Shown here: in pieces, positions 1-10,502 of the stretch
How the letters are laid out: every line of letters starts with the position of its first letter
How positions within the stretch are numbered: position 1 is the stretch's first letter
Source: Mustela lutreola
Lineage: Eukaryota; Chordata; Mammalia; Carnivora; Mustelidae
NCBI RefSeq assembly: GCF_030435805.1
Contig: NC_081295.1
Location: 123,293,501-123,357,500, forward strand
Direction: 5' to 3'
Length of the DNA: 64,000 nucleotides
Translations under genes and position numbers: made by a program
The notes under the pieces: model-generated
Told to the model about the DNA's origin: nothing
The model's input: the letters and a program-made list of their open reading frames with translations, nothing else
Database searches by the model: none

Positions 1-130
1 CAAACAGCTGCATTTATATACCCGTGGGGCGAGAAGAGGGCGGGGAAAGGCTCTCATTCAACAAGCGGAAAACTTCCTTGGTGGAGAAACCCATGAGCTC
101 ATCTGGAGGAAGCGGTAGTGGGCCCTACAC
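1..130 (-). promoter_or_regulatory. TNF: TNF core promoter (gene body lies off the left edge)
   Basis: Read on the minus strand, this stretch follows the known mammalian TNF proximal promoter element by element. A CRE-like TGAGCTCA (94-101) comes first, then the kappa-3 site GGGTTTCTCC (complement of 83-92), an ETS/NFAT site AAGTTTTCCGC (complement of 65-75), an Sp1 box CCCCGCCC (complement of 38-45) and a TATA box TATATAAA (complement of 13-20). The start of transcription should fall about 30 bases past the TATA box, just outside the window, so no TNF exon is included. Spacing and order match the human promoter as I recall it. The adjacent LTA gene on the same strand supports the identification. 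Confidence 0.93.
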
Positions 131-1249
131 CTTCTGTCTCGGTTTCTTCTCCATTGCGGGGGCGGGGGTTTGGAAAGTTGGGGACACCCAGGCATCAAGG
201 ATACTTCCTATCCATCCTACTCGGATTCCGAGGGAGGCTTGCTGGGCCAGTCACTGTGGCGTATGTAGGACCCTGGAGGCTGGACCCCAGTTTCCCTCTG
301 CTGGGAACTGGACCTTCAGTTCCCATTCCCTCCATTTTTTGGGGGGGCTCAGGTCTGTGGCCTGTTTTCCTCTGATTTCTAGACTGGACTTAGGTAGGTG
401 TAGAGCTAGACCTGGGAAGGGGTTCAGAACGTTGACCCCTCGATGGGGAGAGAAATTGGGGGGAAAGCTATGCTAGGTCCTGAGACATGTGTTGGTGCCC
501 CTGGGGGGAAAAGGAACTTGAGAGAAGGAAGCTTGAGGTGAGGGATGTGGATGGGGTCTCTGAAAGGGCTGGGGAGGGGTTGGTAATTGGCAGGGACATG
601 CCTGGGACAGCCCCAGTGGGAGTGAAAGCAACCCTGGGAATTCACGAGCCCCATGAGAGCAGGCCTTCTCCTTTCATTCTGACAAGAGACTCAGCAGTGC
701 TGGTTTCAGTCTTGGCTTCCAAGGGAATCTGAGGCCCTGAAGCCCCCATCCGTCAGAACCCCTGTGCGTAGCCATATATCCCAAAGAACTCTAGGCGCCC
801 TCTGGATTTCTGGAGATCGCCCTAGCTCTCAGAGCCCCTCTGTGTGACCATGTCTCCTGAGATGTCTCCTGTACTCCCTATCTCCCCAGTCTTGAGGGTC
901 TCCCATTCCATTCTTCCAGAGGGGCCCCAAGTCCTGAACACTTTTTGTGTGGTCACTTCCCCCCAGAGGACTCCTGTAATCCCCATTCCTCAGAGCCTCA
1001 GAGTGGTCATAGCTGCCAGTGGTCCCCTGACCTCCGCTCCTCCAGACCTTGGACCCCCATTTTTCCTTTCTCTTCCCAGCTTATCCTTTGTTTTCCCTGC
1101 CATGGTCTGGCTGCCTCACCTCTTTGATTCCGCCATATTTTCCCAGAGCTCCTAAGACCCCTTCATCTCCTTGTAGTCCACAGTTCCTGTCTCTTCTGAG
1201 GCCCCTGTTCTCCTTCCACTTCTTAGACAGACAAACATAGTCACACAGC
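131..1249. other. TNF-LTA intergenic spacer
   Basis: No gene is supported here; open frames are short and lack splice signals. The stretch lies between the LTA poly(A) signal and the TNF proximal promoter and should contain distal TNF promoter elements. It holds no recognisable SINE or LINE, unlike almost every other kilobase of the window, which fits a constrained regulatory spacer. A CTCF-like half motif (GCGCCCTCTGG) lies at 795-805. Confidence 0.6.
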
Positions 1250-1880
1250 ATTTCAGAGAAAAGAGGTTTATTGGGCTTCACAGAAGGTGCAGATGTCTCC
1301 TCATGGGGTGTTTAGTCAACCAGTGACTATCTGAAGAGTGTTTTGCTTCTCTCTAGAGCTCCCTGGTGTCTCAGGCCCGCTTGTCTTCTCTTTCACTGGA
1401 TTATCCTTAGGCCGATGTTCTCTCCCTCTTCATCTCTCGAGCTATTTCTCTCTCTCTCTTCTGGTGGCCCGCTATTATTCCCTCCCCTCTATCCTCCATA
1501 AATAAATAATTTAATTTTTTCCCTTCATAAATAATCTCTCCTCCCCTGCCTCCTGTCATCCTCCCGGCTTCTCCCGGTGTCTGCCCCCTCCATGTCCAGG
1601 GCTAGGTCCTCCTTCGACTGGCAGGACAGATGAAGAGCCCTGGGCAGGAATTTCTAGGCAGACTTGAAATCCTCAGCCTAGCGCTGGGGTTTGCAGAAGG
1701 GAGGTATGATCCCTAGGGTGCCTAGAATTCCTTCTTTGGAAGCTCTAGGTAACATGAGCAGGGGAGACTTGAGGCTATTGGAAGGGTCAAAAGAGAGGCT
1801 TGGTGACCCTTGAAGTAGTTGGAATGGAGGTAAAATGGGGAGAAGGTCTTGAAACCAATTATTTTTCTTTCTGGATTTTT
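1250..1880 (-). other. LTA: LTA 3' untranslated region
   Basis: It extends from the LTA stop codon to a canonical AATAAA (complement of 1267-1272). An AU-rich element with overlapping ATTTA pentamers lies at 1535-1496, including ATTATTTATTTATGG. AREs of this type bind TTP and HuR and shorten the life of cytokine mRNAs, so post-transcriptional control is expected. The cleavage site near 1250 is inferred. Confidence 0.85.
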
Positions 1881-2840
1881 CTACAGAGCAAAGGCCCCAA
1901 AGAAGACACTACTAGGGCTGAGGAGTAGGTGGGACACGCCATCTGTGTGAGTGGAGAGCTGATCTCCCTGGGTGAGCAGGAACACAGCTCCCTGGTACAC
2001 AGAGCGCACCCAAGGTCCAGAGCGTGGCCCTGGGCACACGGACTTCTGAGCGCTGAGGAGAGGCACATGGAAAGGGTACTGGGAGGAGAAGAGTTGGACC
2101 TCATGGGCCAGGTAAAGAGGAGTGGGGGTGGCCTTGGGGAAGCAGCCTTCCCCAGAGAAGACCACCTGGGAGTAGACAAAGTAGAGGCCACTGGTGGGGA
2201 CCAGGAGGGAATTGTTGCTCAAAGAGAAGCCATGGCGGAGGAAGGCACGATCTGTGTTGGCTCTCCAGCGCAGCGAGTTCTGGGTGCTGGGGTCTCCTAG
2301 GAAGAGCCAGAGGGGATAGGAGAGGTCAAGAACCTGGGAGTCAGCACTCTTAATTCCTGAGGAAGTAGGTGCTGGGGCAAGCTCCTGGGGGATGGCTGGG
2401 AGGACAGAGGGGAGTGGGATACCTCTGTTCTGAGGTGTGGGGGAAGTTTGGGGAGAGGTGCAGTAAATGCATGGTCGCTTGAAGGGGGGGTAGGAGAAGA
2501 GCTGGGAGTACATGTCCACGGGGCTCGGTGATGTTTACCAATAAGATGAGCAGCAGGTTTGAGGGTGCCTGGCGCCAAGTGCTTCTGAGGGTTGTGGTAG
2601 GCAGTCCGGGCAGCTGAGGATGAGATGCTGGCCCCAGGAAGCCCCTAGGGGACAAGAGTGTGGAGCGTGGCTCTAGGGCCCAAAGTTTGCCCCCCCCCCC
2701 CCCCCCCCCCCGCCACTGCAGCCCCCATTATCCTGCTGCCTCACCTGGGCCTCAGGCGGCAGGGCCAGCAGCAGCCCCAGAAGGAGGAGGAGGGGGGCGC
2801 TGCACACCCGCAGGAGGTAGAGTCGTCCAGGTGGTGTCAT
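1881..2840 (-). CDS. LTA: Lymphotoxin-alpha, three coding exons, complete
   Basis: Secreted TNF-superfamily cytokine that acts as a homotrimer on TNF receptors or as a heterotrimer with LTB at the cell surface. Coding exons are 2840-2745, 2644-2539 and 2296-1881 (stop TAG at 1883-1881). Donors (CAG/GTGAGG, TTG/GTAAAC) and acceptors (CCCCTAG, CTTCCTAG) are canonical, and the joined frame is 205 residues, the human length. Residues 1-32 form a signal peptide ([10 protein letters not shown]..., then a leucine-rich core). The TNF homology domain starts near residue 60 and carries hallmark strands such as [40 protein letters not shown] and the C-terminal VFFGAFAL. The ATG was chosen because it lies 9 bases past the exon 2 acceptor, as in other mammals. 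Exon 1 is non-coding. TNF lies immediately downstream on the same strand. Confidence 0.97.
2689..2711. repeat. 23-base poly(C) tract in LTA intron 2
   Basis: An uninterrupted run of 23 C, about 33 bases downstream of the exon 2 donor and 45 bases upstream of exon 3 on the LTA strand (a G-run in the pre-mRNA). Such runs are length-unstable and hard to sequence. Confidence 0.9.
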
Positions 2841-3261
2841 GGGGAGAACCTGCGGGGAGAGAGACAGTGAGCGGGGCGGGGCACGGGGCGGATGACGGGC
2901 CTCCTGCCGGCGGAGACAGCATCGGGAGAGCCAGAGCCACGGCGAGAGAAGGGGACAAGATGCAGTCAGGAAAACCCCGGTGTGAGCAAGGGGGCACAGA
3001 AAGAGAAACAGGCATGAGAAGGGAACAGAGAGGGAGCGTGGCAGAAACAGAGAACGTGTGACAGACACAGAACAAACACTGACTGATGAAGAGTCAGAGA
3101 GCGGGGAACAAACCACACGGACCCCCCCCCCCCCGCCCCTCCGGCTCCAGGCTCAGCCCCAGGCAGGAGGTACGGGACTGCCGGGGCGCCCGCGGAGGGG
3201 CAGGAGTTCCCAGGGGAGTGCGCCGCCCAGGCAGCCCCAGGAGACCGGGCGGGAGAGCCTC

Positions 3262-3400
3262 ACCTGCTATGCGGGAGCCCCTGGGCCTGGACGCCTGGGT
3301 CCCTTTATAGAGGAAGCGGCAGTGGCAGCGTGGCAGCGTGGCAGGCGGCGGGCGGGTTCTAGGCCCGGGCTGGGCCTGGGGAAGCCCCCAGGGCTGAGAA
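3262..3400 (-). promoter_or_regulatory. LTA: LTA promoter and non-coding exon 1
   Basis: A TATAAAG box (complement of 3303-3309) is followed about 40 bases on by a strong donor AGCAG/GTGAGG (intron starts 3263), defining a short 5'UTR exon ending at 3264 that splices to the acceptor at 2850 (CCCCGCAG), 9 bases before the ATG. About 75 bases upstream of the TATA box is an NF-kB site GGGGGCTTCCCC (complement of 3378-3389), the site known to drive LTA. An ETS-type CGCTTCCTC lies close to TATA (complement of 3311-3319). The transcription start is inferred from TATA spacing; longer exon 1 forms are possible. Confidence 0.8.
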
Positions 3401-3934
3401 GATGCTGCCGTTTCAGTCGAAGGCAGGAAAGGCTGAGGCCTAGGAGTGAACCACAGGCTGGGGGCTCAGACGACTGAGTTCTGGGAAAGGGAGCGGGGTC
3501 AGGGGAATCGTGGGCTGGGAGGGCCAGGGAGCGGGGTCAGCCTTAGGAGTTCCAGAGAAGGGACAGTCAGTTCGGGGAGGAGGGGGATGGGAGCAGCTGG
3601 GGCGTGGGCTGGAGGCCAGGTTCCCTGAAGAGCGATTATATATAACACCTCTGCACCCTTGGTTGATTACAGGCACTCTTTGTGCCCATTTCCTCCTCTT
3701 CTACCCTCGTCCTTGTCCCGAATGGTTCAAGTCGCACTCGCCCCAGTATGTGTATTTTCCCGGTCCTCTGGCAGGTTTTCTATCAAGAAGTTGCATTATA
3801 TACCCCTTTGCCTGGGATATTCTGGTTTATGCTTGCTGTCCTGGTGAAAATGTACACGGATTTCCCTTTTGCTCTCACAAAGTCCTGATTTGGAAGATAA
3901 ATGTCATGGTTCCCTTATTAAGAGATGTTGCCAC
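3401..3934. other. Unique sequence upstream of LTA
   Basis: No gene or repeat recognised. GC-rich at the LTA end, falling off toward the first SINE; probably holds distal LTA promoter elements. Confidence 0.4.
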
Positions 3935-3945
3935 AGATCAGATTT

Positions 3946-4130
3946 TTTATTTCTTTTTAAGATTTTATTTATTTATTTAACTGAGACAGAGAAAGAGAGA
4001 GAGAGTGGGGAAAGGCAGGAGAGGGAGAGGGAGAATTCCAAGCAGATTTCCTGCTGAGCAGGGAGCGTGATGTGATGGAGCACTCCATCCTGGGACCCTG
4101 GGATCATGACCTGAGCCACCCAGGGGCCCC
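3946..4130 (-). mobile_element. CAN-SINE
   Basis: Inverted tRNA-Lys-derived carnivore SINE with T-rich tail at left and head at right. Flanked by target-site duplications AGATCAGATTT at 3935-3945 and 4131-4141. Confidence 0.93.
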
Positions 4131-4319
4131 AGATCAGATTTATATAACCCCAAACACACACTCTGGGCTGGAGGAATGTAGCAACTTCTGAAGTTTTCTA
4201 CAGGGAAGGCTTTGGAATTCCACACAGGAGCTTGAGGGTGGGTGACTAGGGTAGGGTGGGGATGACCAAAGGACTTTTCTGGAAGCTGTGTTTGCAGAGC
4301 CAGGATACTGTTTAAGATT

Positions 4320-4800
4320 CCCCCCTTTTAACTTGGGTACAATAAGGTGCATGTCTCTTAAGTTTATAGCCTGATGAGCTTTGCCATCTGATTATAGCCA
4401 TAAAGCCACAATCCAGTTCAACATATTTGCAGGTCCCCAGAAGGTTCCTTCATGCCCTCTCCCAGCTGATACCCCCCAAAGATAACCAATCACTTTCTGA
4501 CCTCTATCACCATAGATTAGTTGTTCCTGCTTCTGAATGTCATAGAGATGAAGTCACACAGAATGTACTCTTTGGGTTTGACTTCTTTCACTCAATGCGA
4601 TGTTTGGATTCATCCATGTGGCTGCATTATCAGTATGTTTTTTTTTTTTTTTTCCTCATTAGGATGTAATAGTCTATCGTGTGAATATACTCTAGCTTAC
4701 TTACCCACTCTTCTGGGTGGGTAAGACGTTTGGTTTGTCTCTACTTTTTGGCCACTATGAAAGATGTTGAGATGAACATTCTTAAAAATGAGTCAGTTTT
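4320..4800 (-). mobile_element. Old L1 fragment (3' part)
   Basis: Diverged L1 3' region in reverse; recognisable L1-like phrases include TTTGACTTCTTTCACTCA and GGATTCATCCATGTGGCTGC. No frame survives. A T-run at about 4638-4653 interrupts it. Confidence 0.65.
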
Positions 4801-5369
4801 CGCTTAATTTGTAAGAAAAAAAAAAGCAAGATTTCTAAAGATGATTTTGTCCATGTTTCAGAAGATTGAGAAAATTTGCTATCTCAAATATGGTTATCTT
4901 TATTGATGTTGGTATGCTTTCATTCTGAGAGTTTTGAATGGCTAAAGGCCCCCCCATCCCTGTGACATTGGGGATACTGTTGTTCTCCTCTGGCACAATG
5001 TTGCTGAGTAGTCTTGGGGTCCCGTGGCACAGAAGTAACATTCATGAGCCATTTCTCTTGCTTTCCTCCCCCTTCTTGAGGCTCTTTGCCTTTCATGCCT
5101 TCCTAGTCCGATAAGACTATTGTTTCTTTTCATTCTCCTTCCACCTCTTAGCTTTCTCTCTATTTCACAAACACTTATTGAGCACCTTATATAAGGCATT
5201 GAGGATATATATGAGAAAGAGAGTCCGCATGCACTCTGGGGCCTCAAAAACCAACAAGGAAGACAGGAAAGTTAGCAGATAATTACAATAGAGTGTGAGA
5301 GAGGGCTTATGGTTGTCTACAGAAAAATCACTGAACTTGGCTTGGGGGAGGGGTGCTAGGCATTAAGTG
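4801..5369. other. Intergenic, with an ancient repeat remnant
   Basis: No gene. About 5160-5330 begins with ACACTTATTGAGCACCTTATA, a MIR/L2-like phrase seen in very old mammalian repeats; the family is not resolved. Confidence 0.4.
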
Positions 5370-5541
5370 TTGAGAGAGAGCCTGAGCAGAGGGGGAGCGG
5401 GAGGGAGAGAGAGAATCTTAAGCAGGCTCCATGCCCAGGGCAGAGCCCAATGTGGGGCTTGACCTCAGGACCCTGAAATCATGACCTGAGTCAAAATCGA
5501 GAGTCAGGTGCTTAACCGACTAAGCCATCCAGGTAGCCCTT
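5370..5541 (-). mobile_element. CAN-SINE, tail missing, inside duplicated block (copy 1)
   Basis: Inverted diverged SINE whose T-rich tail is absent; it begins abruptly inside the SINE body. Its head and right flank match the SINE at 11107-11290 closely, because both lie in a duplicated segment. Confidence 0.8.
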
Positions 5542-5907
5542 CACTAGCACTTTAGGATCACTTGATGTTCTACCAAGATGACCTTGAAAACCTTGTTTTG
5601 GATAAACTCAATAGTTTCATTCTTGGGGCTTTCTCCTAGATTGTTACACACTGCAGAAGAGTCATGTCACCAGAAGGGGTATTCTGCTCATTCTGGCCAT
5701 CTAACCTGAGAGAGCCCTCAGGATTTCTCAATCTTTCTTTCTTGATTCGCTTTCTACTCCTGCAATTGATGTTCTAAATCTCTGCGCCTCTTACACCTCA
5801 ATTTTACCTCTTTACTCTCAGTCGGTGAAGTTGTCATCTATTTCATTGAGCTTAAGGCCACCCAAGCTGATCTCTTCACTTCCTTCTTTTTCCTTCACTT
5901 TATTTAT
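5370..5907 (+). repeat. Local duplication, copy 1
   Basis: About 530 bases that match 11135-11657 in the same orientation, including the SINE body and about 365 bases of unique right flank (CACTAGCACTTTAGGATCAC... to CCTTCACTTTATTTA). By eye identity is high, roughly 90 percent or more, with a few small indels. Confidence 0.9.
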
Positions 5908-5993
5908 ATTTTGGGTACGAATAGATGAGGCTTGGGAGGTAAGCTGAGAACACATTCTGAAGGATTTATTAAAATTTTAAAGGTAAATTTTTT

Positions 5994-6172
5994 TAAAAAG
6001 ATTTATTTATTTATTTATTTGACAGAGAGAGATCACAAGCAGGCAGAGAGAGAAGAGGAAGCAGGCTCCCCGCCGAGCAGAGAGCCCGATGCGGGGCTCG
6101 ATCCCAGGACCCTGGGACCATGACCTGAGCCGAAGGCAGAGGCTTTAACCCACTGAGCCACCCAGGCGCCCC
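5994..6172 (-). mobile_element. CAN-SINE, first of three in tandem
   Basis: Inverted young SINE. Target duplication TTAAAGGTAAATTTTTT at 5977-5993 repeats at 6173-6189 and in part again at 6372-6385. Confidence 0.95.
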
Positions 6173-6189
6173 TTAAAGGTAAATTTTTT

Positions 6190-6371
6190 AAAAAGATTTA
6201 TTTATTTGACAGACAGAAATCACAAGTAGGCAGAGAGGCAGGCACAGAGAGAGGGGGAGGCAGGCTCCCTGCCGAGCAGAGAGCCTGATTCAGGGCTTGA
6301 TCCCAGGACCCTGGCATCATGACCTGAGCTGAAAGCAGAGGCTTTAACCCACTGAGCCGCCCAGGTGCCCC
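6190..6371 (-). mobile_element. CAN-SINE, second of three in tandem
   Basis: Inverted SINE inserted at the target duplication of its left neighbour; the flank TAAAGGTAAATTTT reappears at 6372-6385. Confidence 0.95.
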
Positions 6372-6392
6372 TAAAGGTAAATTTTAAATTAA

Positions 6393-6546
6393 TAAATTTT
6401 ATTATTTATTTATTAGAGAGAGAGAGAGAGGGCGAGCACAAGCAGGGAGAGCGACAGGCAGCAGGAGAGGGAGAAGCAGGCTCCCCACTGAGCAGGGAGC
6501 CCAATGTGGGCCTCAATTCCAGGACCCCAGGATCATGATCTGAGCA
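6393..6546 (-). mobile_element. CAN-SINE, third of cluster, head incomplete
   Basis: Older inverted SINE that stops in GATCATGATCTGAGCA without the final head segment. Confidence 0.85.
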
Positions 6547-6925
6547 CGCCATTCTGAAGGGTTTGAAACCAAGAAAAGAAGTTTGGATTTCATTCTAATT
6601 ATGATGGGGAGTCACCAAGATTTTTAAGTGAGAGAGGGACTCAATGCAGATTGGTACATCAAAAAAATGCATCTGGAAGCTGCATGAAGAATGGATTGGG
6701 GTACGGGATTTGAGGGGCTGGAGGGGAAAGCAGAAGGTGGAAACAAGTTACAAAACTTATGCAATAACCTGGCAAGGAGATAATAAGAACTTACACTTAG
6801 ACTGAGGCAACAGCAGGAGGATGGAAAGAACGAGAGTTTCTAGGCAAAATCTACAGATGTGGGCACTGAGCAGATGTGATGGAGGAAGAGTGGCCATAGA
6901 TGCCCCCTTTAAGTATCTTCTTCTA
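6547..6925. mobile_element. Ancient mammalian interspersed repeat, family unresolved
   Basis: Reads like one old repeat also represented at 8700-9340 and 9551-9975 (phrases such as TTTGGATTTCATTCTAATTATGATGGGGAG). I recognise it as a common ancient mammalian repeat type but cannot fix the family by eye. Confidence 0.45.
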
Positions 6926-7144
6926 GCAGCACCTGGGTGGCTCAGTCAATTAAGCATCCAACTCTTGGTTTTGGCTCAGGTCATGATCTCAGGGTTGTGA
7001 TATTGAGTCCCAAGTCCTGCGTTGGGCTCTATACTCAGTGGGGAGTCGCCTTGGGATTCTCTCTCTCCCACTCTCTCTGTTCCCCCACTCCCCAAGCTCT
7101 TGCGTGTGCTCTCTCTCTCTTTAATAAATGAATAAATCTTTTTT
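6926..7144 (+). mobile_element. CAN-SINE, old, forward
   Basis: Forward SINE: head GCACCTGGGTGGCTCAGTCA, tail AATAAATGAATAAATC. A second SINE has inserted into its tail at 7145. Confidence 0.9.
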
Positions 7145-7337
7145 TACGATTTCATTTATTTATTTGAGAGAGAGAGAGAGAGAGAGAGATCATGAGCAGG
7201 GTGGGGGGGGCAAGTAAGAGGGAGAAGCAGACTCCCCACCAAGAAGGGAGCCCAATGTGGGGCTTGATCCTGGGACTCTGGGAACATGACCTGAGCAGAA
7301 GGCAGATGCTTAACCAACTGAGCAACCCAGGTGCCCC
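7145..7337 (-). mobile_element. CAN-SINE nested in the tail of the previous one
   Basis: Inverted SINE with a GA repeat; on its right the host SINE tail resumes as AAATAAATAAATCTTTAAAAA. Confidence 0.9.
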
Positions 7338-7397
7338 TAAATAAATAAATCTTTAAAAAAATATTTTGGTCTATAGTTTGGTTTCCTCTTATTCTTT

Positions 7398-7602
7398 TTT
7401 TTTTTTTTTTTTTTTTTAAGATTTTTTATTTATTTATTTGAGAGAGAGACAGTGAGAGAGATCATGCGCGAGGAGAAGGTCAGAGAGAGAAGCAGACTCC
7501 TGGTGGAGCTGGGAGCCCGATGTGGGACTCGATCCCGGGACTCCAGGATCATGACCTGAGCCGAAGGCAGTCGTCTAACCAACTGAGCCACCCAGGCATC
7601 CC
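7398..7602 (-). mobile_element. CAN-SINE
   Basis: Inverted SINE with an 18-base target duplication GGTTTCCTCTTATTCTTT at 7380-7397 and 7603-7620. Confidence 0.95.
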
Positions 7603-7620
7603 GGTTTCCTCTTATTCTTT

Positions 7621-8247
7621 AACCTACTGTCTCTTACATCACGGTTGGTTTCCCTTTTGGTCTCTGCTCCTTTCCTTTTCTCCATGTCTCTCTTTCTCCA
7701 GAGTTCCTTTTCCTTCCTGTTTTCTCTTTCTGCCTCTCTAATGATAGGAGCTGATGGACTAGGAGACCTCAGTTATATTAAAGTATAAAACAGTGTTGCA
7801 ATTAACGATGAGAAACTGAGAAAGGGAGAAACTTAGGTCAGAGAGGAAGACCCGGCATTGAGGGACAAAAAGGGGAAGGTGTGAAAGAGTGGTAGGGAGA
7901 CATGAGAGACAGAGAGGAAGGAGGGCAAGAACTCGGCTGAGGCTCAGTGTCACAGGCGTTGGTGATATGCTGAAGGACGCTCCTTGAGATGGGCCAATCT
8001 TGGTTTCAATCTCAGTTTCGGAGGTTGTGTGAAATTTGGTTTCTTTCTTGGAGAGGCCAGCAGTTGGTTTGGGGCTTTCCCTGGGTGGGAGGGGTGATGA
8101 CTAGAGTCTTGTGCCCCAAACTCAGGGAAATACAGTGTCTACAGTGGGCTATGTTGAGAAACGAGTGAAATCTCAGGCCTCTAAATGACGTTGAAATGAC
8201 ATTAGCTTCAAACTTGAACTTAGCCTCAAAACCTATATTGGGATTTA
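7621..8247. other. Intergenic, no gene seen
   Basis: Pyrimidine-rich then purine-rich unique sequence; no repeat family, splice-supported exon or RNA gene recognised. Confidence 0.4.
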
Positions 8248-8401
8248 TTTTATTTTATTTTTTTAAAGATTGTATTTATTTATTTGACTGAGAGAGAGAG
8301 ACAGCAAGAGCAGGAACACAAGCAGGGGGAGTGGGAGAGGGAAAGTAGGCTTCCTGCTGGGCAGGGAGCCTGATGTGGCACTCAAGCCACCCAGGCACCC
8401 C
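8248..8401 (-). mobile_element. CAN-SINE, internally deleted
   Basis: Inverted SINE lacking part of the middle; target duplication TATATTGGGATTTA at 8234-8247 and 8402-8415. Confidence 0.93.
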
Positions 8402-8665
8402 TATATTGGGATTTAATACTAACTTTGACCCTAACTCAAATATAACCTCAACCTAAATTGCAACTCAAACTACTCAATGGTAAGCTCAAATCTAAACACA
8501 TTCCAATAAATAAGTCTGAAAATAAACTTATCCTCTAAACTAACCCAATCTTGTTTCCTACAACTAATTTTGAAATCAACTCATCTCCACACCCGACCCT
8601 ATAGTTAAACCTGACTCAAAAGTCAAGTCCAATCTAAGCCACAAAACTAAAGATGAGCTTTCTCC
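8402..8665. repeat. G-poor degenerate AAC/CTAA-rich tract
   Basis: Strikingly low in G on the plus strand, with loosely repeated ACTCAAA, CCTAAAT and CTAACC words. No fixed period could be established by eye. It starts before the SINE at 8248, from about 8190. Confidence 0.5.
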
Positions 8666-8699
8666 TGTTTTATTCCATTATTCATCCATCTCTTCATTT

Positions 8700-9343
8700 A
8701 AGGTGCTTTTTTTTTACCCCCCACCCACTTAAGAAGTGCCTACTATGTGCTGGGCACTGTGCTAGGCAATAGGGAAATAGAGGCAAACAAAGCAGACACC
8801 CTAGTAAGGCAAGGCAGAAAGGAAATATACAGAAGTCAGTTAGGTAGTGCTAGGAGGAAACAATACAGGGGACGTGAGGAGTGGCAGAGAATTGCTTTAG
8901 ACACAGTGGCCAGGAAGTCCTCTCTAAGTGGCATTTAAGCTGAGACCCAAATGGCAAGTAAGAGTGACCAGGTGAAGGTTTAGGGGACAAGCATTCCAGG
9001 CAAAGGGAAGAGCTACTGCAAAGGGTGGAAAGTAGAAATGAGCAGGGGGTGTTGAGGGACAGAAAGGGAACTGATGTGGCTGGAACAGAGAGAGAGCAGG
9101 AGCGGGGTGGGCATGAGGTCAGAGAGAGGAGGCAGGAGCCAGATCACGCAGGACCATTCAAAGAGAAATAAAGCATCTGGCTTTTGTTCAACCATGGGAA
9201 GCCTTTGGAGGGTGTAAATACGTATGTTTGTATGTGTGTGTATAAAGGCAGAGGGGAGGAGAAGTGGGTGGGGAGGAGGAAGAGGACAGAGAGGAGTGAG
9301 GCAGAGGTGACTGGATTTATGTTTTTAAAAGATCCTGTGTCTA
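8700..9343. mobile_element. Ancient mammalian interspersed repeat, family unresolved
   Basis: Contains TACTATGTGCTGGGCACTGT and later AGGAAGTCCTCTCTAAGTGGCA and ATTCCAGGCAAAGGGAAGAG, phrases from a long old mammalian repeat (L2/MIR-era). Continues after the SINE at 9344. Confidence 0.55.
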
Positions 9344-9550
9344 GGGCACCTGGGTGGCTCAGTCAGTTAAGTATCTATCTGTCTCCAGCTCAGGTCATGA
9401 TCCCAGGGTCCTGGGATCTAGTTCCACATCCAGCTCCCTGCTCCGTGGGGAGACTACTTCTTCTGTCTGCGGCTCCCCTGCTCATGCTTCTTTCTCTTGC
9501 TTGCTCTTTCTCCCAAATAAATAAATGAACTCTTAAAAAAAAGAAAAAAA
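9344..9550 (+). mobile_element. CAN-SINE, forward
   Basis: Forward SINE with A-rich tail; flanks AAAAGATCCTGTGTCTAG and AAAAAGATCTTGTCTAG are imperfect target duplications. Confidence 0.92.
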
Positions 9551-9975
9551 GATCTTGTCTAGACTGGGTTGTAGGAGGAAAGAATGAAAGCAGGGACATC
9601 AGTTAGGAGACAATGGCAGCGATAGGAGGAGAGAAGATGGTGGCAGCCATAAAGATGGAGAAAAGTAGACAAATGTGGGATATATTTCAGGGTAGAATTG
9701 TCAGGACTCTATAAGAGAGTGGATGGATTTTGGGGGGTGTTGGAAGATAGGTGTTGGGAGGAATGTGGATTCTGATGAAGTAGGAGAACAAAAAGTTCAA
9801 TTTTGAATATGTTAAGTCTAAATCCATTGGGCAGACATCCAAGTGGAGAAGACACTTGGCAGTTGGATATAAGTCTGGCTTTCAAAGGCAAGGTCAGAGC
9901 TAGAGAGACAACACTGGGAGTCATCAGCATGAAGATGGCATTTAAAACCATGGAACTGGAAGACATGCTTTGTCT
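9551..9975. mobile_element. Ancient repeat, continuation
   Basis: Continues the old repeat split by the SINE at 9344; phrases ACATCCAAGTGGAGAAGACA and GGGAGTCATCAGCATGAAGA are typical of it. Confidence 0.55.
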
Positions 9976-10457
9976 TGTGCTTCTCCCATGACCTTCTTCC
10001 AAGTATTTATGTTTTTTTCCATCATAATAAATACTATGTACCTTCCATTCTAAATTCTAGAGGCAGCAAACTCCTGTTTCTGGAAGTAAAACCCTCCAGG
10101 CTTTTTCTTCTCCTGAACTCTCACTGGGATCTAACCTCCCTGGATTAGACTGTTTACCCCACAGGACACTTCTACCAATCCATTTTACAATATGCTGTGG
10201 AACTCCTCATAGATTAAAATTCTCTGCCTCATTTTTCAAAGATTCTTCCTCTGGCATAGAGCCTGGATTTACCCTAATGTTTCTCATTTTCTCTTTGGTG
10301 AAGTCTGCTCTTCCTTCTACCCAGTCAGAAAGGGCAGGGGGCAGAGGAGAGACCATTATTCAGCACCACTGGTAACCTCCTTCTCTTCTCTTGAAGCCTG
10401 TGCCTTTTGCATTTGCCATGCTCTTCCTATCTGCTCAGTAGTCTTCTCTACCAACAT
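9976..10457. other. Intergenic, no gene seen
   Basis: AT-moderate unique sequence with no supported feature. Confidence 0.4.
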
Positions 10458-10468
10458 CTTTATCACAT

Positions 10469-10472
<4 letters not shown>

Positions 10473-10502
<30 letters not shown>

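Noticed and set aside
2660-3061. Plus-strand frames antisense to LTA exon 2 and upstream
   Set aside because: Shadows of LTA coding and GC-rich UTR sequence.
7080-7200. Apparent GA/CT-rich arrays that might suggest satellites or CRISPR-like repeats
   Set aside because: They are the GA-rich bodies of CAN-SINEs; no CRISPR is expected in a mammal.
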